Positions 6,728-11,972 of a DNA stretch of 11,972 nucleotides are shown here, one piece after another (the stretch's first letter is position 1; the number at the start of each line of letters is the position of its first letter). The notes under the pieces were generated by a model. That model was not told the origin of the DNA and searched no databases. It saw only the letters and a program-made list of their open reading frames with translations. Source of the DNA: Hyphomicrobiales bacterium (GTDB lineage: Bacteria > Pseudomonadota > Alphaproteobacteria > Rhizobiales > Beijerinckiaceae); contig OMIJ01000194.1 of NCBI GenBank assembly GCA_900299065.1, positions 1-11,972 of the forward strand. Reading direction: 5' to 3'. The position numbers and the translations under genes were made by a program.

Positions 6728-6792
6728 GAACCAACCTCCGCATGGATCAATGCATTTTCAATATGGGAGAAGGCTAGCATAAGAGGGTTCAA

Positions 6793-6820
6793 TTTTCCAG
6801 CTTTAAGCATGGATTATACT
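6793..6820 (+). promoter_or_regulatory. Candidate promoter for the DUF1932 dehydrogenase
   Basis: TATACT at 6815-6820 matches the -10 consensus in 5 of 6 bases, with a weak -35 TTTTCC (6793-6798) 16 bases upstream. Transcription would start near 6827, about 78 bases before the preferred ATG at 6905. The in-frame ATG at 6809 overlaps this -10 and so would lie upstream of the transcript start, which supports the downstream start. The remaining spacer towards the Panacea gene (6728-6792) should hold its promoter; I see no convincing one. Confidence 0.45.
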
Positions 6821-6904
6821 AAACGAACCTGCTTGGGCCAGATTGGATCAGGTCAGTTGCTGTCCTTGATCCGCCATGCTTTGTTTGGACAGAAAGGACT
6901 CATC

Positions 6905-7744
6905 ATGCCTTCTAGAATTACTATCATCGCACAGGGAGCCATGGGCAGTGCCATTGGCGCACGTTTGGTCGCCTCCGGTCATCAGGTGTTCACTGTGCTT
7001 GATGGGCGCAGTTCCGCAAGTCAGGCGCGCGCCCAACAGGCAGGCATGCAAGCTATTTCGATGGATCAGGTCGCGCAATGTGATCTCTTTCTATCCATCC
7101 TCCCGCCCGCACAGGCCTTGCCTTTGGCGCAGGCTTTAGTGCCTGTCCTGCAGCGCTCTGAGACAAAGCCGCTGTATGTCGATGCCAATGCTGTGAGTCC
7201 CCGCACAATGAAAGCCATTGCCGATTGTCTCGCCCCTGCAGGAATTGATCTGGTGGATGCAGGCATTATTGGAGGGCCACCCAAAGGATCAGACAGTCCG
7301 GCTATTTACCTTGCGGGCACCAAGGCTTCAGAGGTGAAGGCGCGTCTTGGTGCAGGCCTCGATATACGAGTGCTGGACGGGCCGATTGGTGCGGCCTCTG
7401 CACTCAAAATGTCTTATGCCGGATTGACCAAAGGCTTTCAGGCTCTGGGTGCTGCTATGCTATCGGCTGCGCTCAAGGCAGGCGCAGGTCCAGCACTATT
7501 GGAACAATTGGCGCAATCCCAGCCAGATTTTCTGGCCTATTTTCGCCCGCAAGTTCCCGCTATGTTTCCCAAGGCCTATCGCTTTGTTGGCGAAATGGAG
7601 GAGATTGCCGATTTCCTCGCTAGCACTGGCGATAATTCTGCCGCCGCAATCTATCACGGCATGGGGGAATTATTTGCTGATTTCGCCAATGGCCTGAGCG
7701 AGACACAGGATCGGATCGATCATTTGCGTGCTTTACTCAGATGA
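6905..7744 (+). CDS. NAD(P)-dependent oxidoreductase with DUF1932 C-terminus (6PGDH/beta-hydroxyacid dehydrogenase-like)
   Basis: The 279-residue protein has a Rossmann domain at about 5-150 and a helical DUF1932-type domain at about 160-279, with KMSYAGLTKGFQALG (168-182) and the YRFVGEMEEIADFL block (225-238) typical of that subgroup. Lys168 is the likely counterpart of the catalytic lysine of beta-hydroxyacid dehydrogenases. The dinucleotide loop reads AQGAMGSAIG at 9-18, so the first glycine of the usual GxGxxG is alanine here. The ATG at 6905 is chosen because AAAGGA precedes it by 6 bases and the protein then starts at the first Rossmann strand; an ATG at 6809 would add 32 unlike residues. 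The substrate is unknown. Its stop codon abuts the stop of the convergent GyrI-like gene with no bases between. Confidence 0.85.
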   Translation: MPSRITIIAQGAMGSAIGARLVASGHQVFTVLDGRSSASQARAQQAGMQAISMDQVAQCDLFLSILPPAQALPLAQALVPVLQRSETKPLYVDANAVSPRTMKAIADCLAPAGIDLVDAGIIGGPPKGSDSPAIYLAGTKASEVKARLGAGLDIRVLDGPIGAASALKMSYAGLTKGFQALGAAMLSAALKAGAGPALLEQLAQSQPDFLAYFRPQVPAMFPKAYRFVGEMEEIADFLASTGDNSAAAIYHGMGELFADFANGLSETQDRIDHLRALLR

Positions 7745-8368
7745 TCATTTGAGAAACACATAAATATCGACGGCCAGCTCATTATCGTCAGGCGATTTGG
7801 CTTCCTTGATATATTCCTCAATGAAGACATTGGCCGCATTTAAGGCTTTCTCATCCAGATAGGCCGTGATTGCTTCATAGGTTGAATCAATATCGTCATA
7901 GGCGCCGCGATGCTGAAATTTCAGCGTCTGCCCATTGGGTGTTGTGGTCAGGCGAATGCCATTGCCCAATTGCACGCCCCCCGTCGGTGGTGAGGCCACA
8001 GGCACCATGGCTTCAAATTTAAAGCCATCATCATCGGTTTCCAGAAACACAGCCAGAGGCGGCCCCTCTTCGTTCAGGCCCGCGGCCTTCAGCGCGGCGC
8101 GGATTTTGGCAAAATTGCTGGTGAGGGTTTGAAATCCTTCTTCCCAGCTTGATTTGCCGCCCAGCATGGCAACGGGCCGGCTTTGATAGAGCTTGTTTTG
8201 TACATTGCCATCATCGCCAGGCACATCGCGTGGCGGCATGGGGTTGGTAGGGGCAGTGGCTTGGGCCAAGGCTTGGGCCAAAACCGGGCCTGCCAAAGTC
8301 AAAGGAGAGCTTGCGACCAGAGCGGCCACAACAAGTTTTAAAAGAAAAGAATGAAACCGCGTTGTCAT
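7745..8368 (-). CDS. Exported GyrI-like (effector-binding domain) protein
   Basis: The 207 residues begin with a signal peptide: MTTRFHSFLLK, a hydrophobic core at about 9-30, then VLAQA near 29-33 as a likely signal peptidase I site. The mature part resembles a GyrI-like/AraC effector-binding domain: RPVAMLGGKSSWEEGFQTLTSNFAKIRAALKAAG at about 64-97, PPLAVFLET, FEAMVPV, then LKFQHRGAYDDIDSTYEAITAYL and a closing strand VDIYVFLK. Such domains bind small molecules and are usually cytoplasmic. Here the signal peptide predicts the periplasm, so a scavenging or sensing role there is possible but unproven. The ATG at 8368 has GGAG about 9 bases upstream. It is convergent with the dehydrogenase and divergent from dapF. 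Confidence 0.8.
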   Translation of the reverse strand: MTTRFHSFLLKLVVAALVASSPLTLAGPVLAQALAQATAPTNPMPPRDVPGDDGNVQNKLYQSRPVAMLGGKSSWEEGFQTLTSNFAKIRAALKAAGLNEEGPPLAVFLETDDDGFKFEAMVPVASPPTGGVQLGNGIRLTTTPNGQTLKFQHRGAYDDIDSTYEAITAYLDEKALNAANVFIEEYIKEAKSPDDNELAVDIYVFLK

Positions 8369-8535
8369 AAGTCACTCCGCGAGAAAATCAGAACCTGTCG
8401 AAGATGGTATTCGCCTCGAATCGGCTCCAGTAGCAATGCACGATTAGGCCCATAATGGCGAGATCATTTGTGCATATAGGCGAGCCGCTCCCTTTGCGCT
8501 ATATAGAATAATCAGATCAGAGGTTTGATTTTTTA
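8369..8535. promoter_or_regulatory. Divergent spacer between the GyrI-like gene and dapF
   Basis: These 167 bases must hold promoters for both directions. For dapF the best -10 is TAGAAT at 8504-8509 (5 of 6) inside an AT-rich patch, but no good -35 is found 16-18 bases upstream. On the minus strand no clear promoter pair was seen. No hairpin of note and no RNA gene were recognised. Confidence 0.35.
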
Positions 8536-9408
8536 ATGAGTGCTCTTGCCCATCTCCCCTTTGCCAAAATGAACGGCCTTGGCAATGAAATCATTGTGCT
8601 GGACCTGCGTGGCAAAAATATTCAGGTCAGCGCAGCCGAGGCGCGCGCCATAGCGGCCGGCAAGGACCTTGCTTATGATCAATTAATGGTGCTGGAAGAT
8701 CCGCATAGCCCCGGCACTTTATCCTATGTGAAAATCTTTAATAATGATGGCACGCAATCGGGCGCATGCGGCAATGGCACGCGCTGTGTGGCTTGGCATT
8801 TGATGCGCGAGAATGAAACGCAAAGTCTTGTGGTGGAAACCAGGGCAGGACTGCTCACCTGTCAGCGCAAGGGTGAGTGGAGTTTCTCGGTTGATATGGG
8901 CCCACCAAAATTACGCTGGGCCGATATTCCATTGCGGGATGCTTATGCAGATACGCGCCAGATCAATTTAAGTATTGGTCCGGCCGATCATCCCATTTTG
9001 CAAGGCCCGTCTGCGGTCAATATGGGCAATCCGCATGCCATATTTTTTGTCGCTGATGTTGAGGCCTATGATCTGCCTCATTTAGGGCCAGTGCTGGAAC
9101 ATGATCCGATCTTTCCTGAAAAGGCTAATATTTCGCTCGCGCAAATCCTGTCGCGCGATCATATTAGATTGAGAGTCTGGGAACGCGGTGTTGGCATTAC
9201 GCAAGCCTGCGGTTCTGCCGCTTGCGCCGCAGCTGTTGCGGCTGCCCGCAAGAATCTGACTGATCGCCTAGTGCGCGTCAGCCTGCCCGGCGGTGATCTC
9301 TTGATCGATTGGCGTGTGAGTGATGATCATGTGATCATGACAGGGCCGGTGGAACTCGAATTTGAAGGGCATTTTTCGCCAGAGCTCTTTGCTGGTCTGC
9401 CCGCATGA
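8536..9408 (+). CDS. dapF: Diaminopimelate epimerase
   Basis: DapF converts LL- to meso-diaminopimelate in the cytoplasm, the precursor for lysine and for peptidoglycan cross-links. The 290-residue length is normal. The two catalytic cysteines of this cofactor-independent enzyme are both visible: Cys78 in [10 protein letters not shown] and Cys225 in [26 protein letters not shown] at 9-25 and [11 protein letters not shown] are further family motifs. The ATG at 8536 is the only in-frame start before the conserved FAKM block. Its ribosome site (AGAGG) is unusually far, about 12 bases, so initiation may be weak. The last four bases overlap the mtaB start, giving a coupled dapF-mtaB pair as in related alphaproteobacteria. 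Confidence 0.97.
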   Translation: MSALAHLPFAKMNGLGNEIIVLDLRGKNIQVSAAEARAIAAGKDLAYDQLMVLEDPHSPGTLSYVKIFNNDGTQSGACGNGTRCVAWHLMRENETQSLVVETRAGLLTCQRKGEWSFSVDMGPPKLRWADIPLRDAYADTRQINLSIGPADHPILQGPSAVNMGNPHAIFFVADVEAYDLPHLGPVLEHDPIFPEKANISLAQILSRDHIRLRVWERGVGITQACGSAACAAAVAAARKNLTDRLVRVSLPGGDLLIDWRVSDDHVIMTGPVELEFEGHFSPELFAGLPA

Positions 9409-10694
9409 GCTCGAGGGCGGCGCCTATTGCGGTGGAGACTTTTGGTTGCCGGTTAAATGCTTTGGAATCGGAGGCCATTCGTCGTGCCGCGCAAGCCGCC
9501 GGGCTCGAGCAGGACTTGTTCATTCTCAACACCTGCGCCGTCACCAATGAGGCCATGCGTCAGGCGCGTCAGACAATCCGCCGCATGCGGCGCGATCATC
9601 CCGAGCGCCCCATCATTGTCACCGGTTGCGGCGCGCAGATTGAACCAGAGACATTTGCAGATATGGATGAAGTCTCTCTGGTTTTGGGTAATCGCGAAAA
9701 AACCGATCCGCAAATCTGGGCGCATTTAAAGCAAACTCTTGCCCAGGGCACACGCATGCGCGTGAGCGATATTATGCAAATCCCCGATCAGCCCGAAGAG
9801 CATTTTGGCTCTGGCCTTGTTGATTCCATCGAGGGTCAGACGCGGGCCTTTGTCGAAGTGCAGACCGGTTGCGATCATCGCTGCACCTTTTGCATTATTC
9901 CCTATGGGCGCGGCCCCTCACGCTCTGTACCTGCCGCGCAAATCATCACACAGATTCAGCTTATTTTGGAGCGCGGGATTCATGAAGTCGTGCTCACCGG
10001 CGTTGATCTGACCTCCTGGGGACATGATCTGCAAGGCGAGCCCTCGCTGGGTCAATTGGTGCGCGATCTATTGCGCAATGTGCCGCAGCTTCCTCGCCTG
10101 CGCCTGTCCTCAATTGATTGCATTGAGGCCGATCCGATTTTGCTGGATGTCATCGCACACGAGCCTCGCTTGATGCCGCATTTGCATTTATCTTTGCAGG
10201 CAGGCGATGATCTCATTCTCAAACGCATGAAGCGGCGTCACACGCGTGCGCAAGCCATTGCCTTTTGCCAAAGCCTCCGAAAGCTGCGTCCCAATATCGT
10301 GTTTGGCGCGGATATCATCACCGGCTTTCCGACCGAGAGCGAAGAAATGTTTCAACGCTCTCTGGATCTGGTTGATGAATGTGGCCTGACCCATCTTCAT
10401 GTCTTTCCTTTCTCGCCACGCGCGGGCACACCCGCAGCAAAAATGCCGCAAGTGGATGCCAGGCTCAGAAAAGAGCGCGCCAGCCGTTTACGGACAAAGG
10501 GGAACGAAGTTTTAAGCAGGTATTTGCACGCGCAGATTGGCAAAACTCTGCATGTCCTCACAGAGCGAGGCGGCATTGCGCGGGCGGAGGATTTCACCGC
10601 CCTGACTTTGGAGTCAGATATTCCCCATGGTCAATTGCTGAATGTGCGAGTCACCAAGATGCAGGACGAGACCCTATTCGCCAGTCCGATCTGA
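9405..10694 (+). CDS. mtaB: tRNA (t6A37) methylthiotransferase MtaB
   Basis: MtaB is a radical-SAM enzyme that adds a methylthio group to t6A37 of ANN-reading tRNAs, giving ms2t6A. The N-terminal UPF0004 domain has its three cluster cysteines Cys15 (FGCRLN), Cys44 (NTCAVT) and Cys75 (TGCGAQ). The radical-SAM motif CDHRCTFC supplies Cys156, Cys160 and Cys163. A short TRAM-like region ends the 429 residues. The FGCRLN motif points to MtaB and not MiaB, which has a YGCQMN-like motif. The ATG at 9405 overlaps the dapF stop (ATGA). The last 21 bases overlap the convergent pseudouridine synthase gene. Confidence 0.94.
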   Translation: MSSRAAPIAVETFGCRLNALESEAIRRAAQAAGLEQDLFILNTCAVTNEAMRQARQTIRRMRRDHPERPIIVTGCGAQIEPETFADMDEVSLVLGNREKTDPQIWAHLKQTLAQGTRMRVSDIMQIPDQPEEHFGSGLVDSIEGQTRAFVEVQTGCDHRCTFCIIPYGRGPSRSVPAAQIITQIQLILERGIHEVVLTGVDLTSWGHDLQGEPSLGQLVRDLLRNVPQLPRLRLSSIDCIEADPILLDVIAHEPRLMPHLHLSLQAGDDLILKRMKRRHTRAQAIAFCQSLRKLRPNIVFGADIITGFPTESEEMFQRSLDLVDECGLTHLHVFPFSPRAGTPAAKMPQVDARLRKERASRLRTKGNEVLSRYLHAQIGKTLHVLTERGGIARAEDFTALTLESDIPHGQLLNVRVTKMQDETLFASPI

Positions 10695-11423
10695 GTTTGG
10701 TTCAGCACGGTTCAAAGCATCATCCTCTGCCGCGCTCCAGCCACAGGCGATGAGATGATCGCGCATATGCTCCGGGACGGGCGCTTCCACCATAATCGGT
10801 GCTTTATTGGCTGACAGGGGAATGCTTATCCCCCGCGCATGTAATTGTAATCCGATTCCGCCCATGCGGGGCGCGCTGCCGTAAATAGGATCGCCAACAA
10901 TTGCCCAGCCCATAGCGGCGCAATGCACACGCAATTGATGTGTGCGGCCGGTCAAAGGCTCCAAAGCCATAAAGCTGACCAGTTTGCCCTCTTCATCCCT
11001 ATGGCTTCCCAACAGGCGCCAGCGGGTCTGCGAGGGCAGGCCTTTGGGGTCCACTTTCATCCACCAGCCCCGGCCAGGATCAAGCTTACCCAAAGGCAGG
11101 TCAATCAGGCCCTCGGAGGCCTCGGGCTGGCCTTCGACAAGCGCCCAATAGGTCTTCGAGATTTTCCCCTGTTTAAACAGAAGACCAAGCTTTTCCAAAG
11201 CCTTGCGATGACGCCCCAGAACCAGACATCCCGATGTGTCCCGGTCCAGACGATGCGCCAAAGCAGGATTGCGTGGCAGGCCGAAGCGCAAGGCTTCGAA
11301 GGCATCTTCTAGGCAAGGCCCGCCCTTGGGGCCGCGATGCACGGCTATGCCTGCCGGCTTGTTGATCACCAGCAAAAGACCATCGCGATAAAGAAGGCGG
11401 GCGTTTATCTCTTCCGGCGTCAT
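10674..11423 (-). CDS. RluA-family RNA pseudouridine synthase
   Basis: The enzyme isomerises a uridine in rRNA or tRNA to pseudouridine. The 249 residues show LLYRDGLLLVINKPAGIAVH at 10-29, HRLDRDTSG at 57-65 with catalytic Asp60, and GRTHQLRVHCAAMGWAIVGDPIYG towards the C-terminus, all RluA-family signatures. No N-terminal S4 domain is present, so it is closer to RluA/TruC-type enzymes than RluC/RluD; the exact target cannot be read from sequence. The frame stays open upstream to 11660, but that part has no family similarity and lies antisense to ftsY. I take the ATG at 11423. It has no Shine-Dalgarno and may be nearly leaderless. It is divergent from ftsY by 74 bp and overlaps mtaB tail to tail by 21 bp. 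Confidence 0.92.
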   Translation of the reverse strand: MTPEEINARLLYRDGLLLVINKPAGIAVHRGPKGGPCLEDAFEALRFGLPRNPALAHRLDRDTSGCLVLGRHRKALEKLGLLFKQGKISKTYWALVEGQPEASEGLIDLPLGKLDPGRGWWMKVDPKGLPSQTRWRLLGSHRDEEGKLVSFMALEPLTGRTHQLRVHCAAMGWAIVGDPIYGSAPRMGGIGLQLHARGISIPLSANKAPIMVEAPVPEHMRDHLIACGWSAAEDDALNRAEPNSDRTGE

Positions 11424-11432
11424 CCACAACAG

Positions 11433-11461
11433 GCTATCGAGGTGCGGAAGTGATCCGTCAA
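11433..11461 (-). promoter_or_regulatory. Candidate promoter for the pseudouridine synthase
   Basis: On the minus strand TTGACG (11461-11456, 5 of 6 to the -35 consensus) stands 17 bases from GATAGC (11438-11433, 3 of 6 to the -10). Transcription would begin within a few bases of the ATG at 11423, which would explain the missing ribosome site. No comparable pair was seen for ftsY in the same 74-bp divergent spacer. Confidence 0.3.
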
Positions 11462-11497
11462 TAGCCGATTTGAGTCTGGCAGGTTTAAAGAGATTTG

Positions 11498-11972
11498 ATG
11501 AGCGAAGCTGACAAGCCTGATTCCGGGACAGATAAAAAACGCGGGGGCCTTCTTGGCCGCCTGTTTGGTCGCGCGCCAGACAAAGCCTCAGTCGCGTCCC
11601 AAAGCCCGCCTGACAGCCCTTCGCCCGCTCATTCACAGGCGCAGGACGAGCCCAAACCAAAATTATCCTGGTGGCAGCGCCTCAAATCTGGACTGGCGCG
11701 CTCCTCCACTTCGATTGGTCGCGGCATTGCGGATGTCTTCACCAAGCGGCGGCTGGATGCCGCCATGCTCGATGATCTGGAGGATCTGCTCATTCAAGCT
11801 GATCTTGGGGTCGCAATGGCCACACGCATTCGCCAAAGCGTGGGCGCAGGCCGATTTGACAAAACCATTGAGCCTGAAGAGGTCAAACAAATCCTCGCGC
11901 AGGAAATTGAAAAAGTGCTCGCTCCCGTCGCGCAGCCCTTGTTGGTTGATGCCAATATTCGCCCCTTTGTAA
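11498..11972 (+). CDS. ftsY: SRP receptor FtsY, 5' part (runs off the window)
   Basis: FtsY is the membrane-associated GTPase that docks the Ffh-ribosome complex. The 158 visible residues hold a low-complexity acidic/proline linker (about 1-55, the A domain, with a basic patch KKRGGLLGRLFGR at 13-25) and the start of the N domain: KLSWWQRLKSGLARSS, then FTKRRLDAAMLDDLEDLLIQADLGVAMATRI at 81-111, which is diagnostic. The G domain lies beyond the window. The ATG at 11498 (or TTG 3 bases before) is fixed by an in-frame TAA at 11486-11488. The ribosome site is weak (AAAGAGA). It follows dapF-mtaB, the order I associate with Hyphomicrobiales, with a minus-strand pseudouridine synthase gene lying between. 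Confidence 0.95.
   Translation, partial: MSEADKPDSGTDKKRGGLLGRLFGRAPDKASVASQSPPDSPSPAHSQAQDEPKPKLSWWQRLKSGLARSSTSIGRGIADVFTKRRLDAAMLDDLEDLLIQADLGVAMATRIRQSVGAGRFDKTIEPEEVKQILAQEIEKVLAPVAQPLLVDANIRPFV

Noticed and set aside
11424..11660. N-terminal extension of the pseudouridine synthase up to 11660
   Set aside because: This stretch is antisense to ftsY, has no family similarity and lacks a ribosome site; it is an open shadow frame.
11553..11972. Plus-strand open frame of 139 codons at the right end
   Set aside because: The adjacent frame encodes an unmistakable FtsY N domain from 11498; this one is a shadow.

Overview
The window looks like chromosomal DNA from an alphaproteobacterium, most likely of the Hyphomicrobiales (Rhizobiales). 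The reasons are the DapF sequence style, an Ffh with a long Gly/Pro/Leu-rich tail, an S16 with a Lys/Ala-rich tail, and the gene order ffh / dapF-mtaB-ftsY. I recall that order as typical of the group, but I could not check it. Base composition is moderate: one 60-base line inside ffh counts to about 57% GC, while sampled lines in the accessory genes are lower (about 47% in the SRPBCC gene, about 38% in the Panacea gene). The first 45 bases are not genomic. They are Illumina Nextera library adapter, so the left edge is a contig end and purH is cut there artificially.

Layout. (1) 1-45 adapter. (2) 46-996, minus strand: 5' part of purH (purine synthesis). (3) 1222-2867, minus: an accessory-looking cassette in transcription order of a HTH-WYL (YafY-type) regulator, an SRPBCC lipid-binding-fold protein and an EVE-domain protein, the last two overlapping by 4 bp. 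A near-perfect inverted repeat overlaps a candidate -10 element just upstream of the regulator. (4) 2969-5640, minus: rimM, rpsP and ffh, in transcription order ffh-rpsP-rimM. The usual downstream partners trmD and rplS are absent. (5) 5641-5934: a 294-bp leader region with a recognisable promoter and several small inverted repeats upstream of ffh. (6) 5935-8368: a second accessory-looking block with a Panacea (SocA/PanA-type antitoxin) gene overlapping a small two-helix membrane protein, then an NAD(P)-binding DUF1932 dehydrogenase, then an exported GyrI-like protein encoded convergently. (7) 8536-11972: dapF-mtaB (4-bp overlap) on the plus strand, a minus-strand RluA-family pseudouridine synthase, and the 5' part of ftsY on the plus strand, running off the window.

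How the genes fit together. Ffh (SRP GTPase) and FtsY (its receptor) are two partners of one membrane-protein targeting machine. rpsP, rimM, mtaB and the pseudouridine synthase all belong to ribosome assembly or RNA modification. dapF makes meso-diaminopimelate for lysine and peptidoglycan. The most interesting candidate for a poorly described system is the overlapping Panacea / two-transmembrane pair at 5935-6727. It has the architecture expected of a PanAT toxin-antitoxin module with a membrane-acting effector. No tRNA, rRNA, CRISPR array, transposase or complete insertion sequence was seen.
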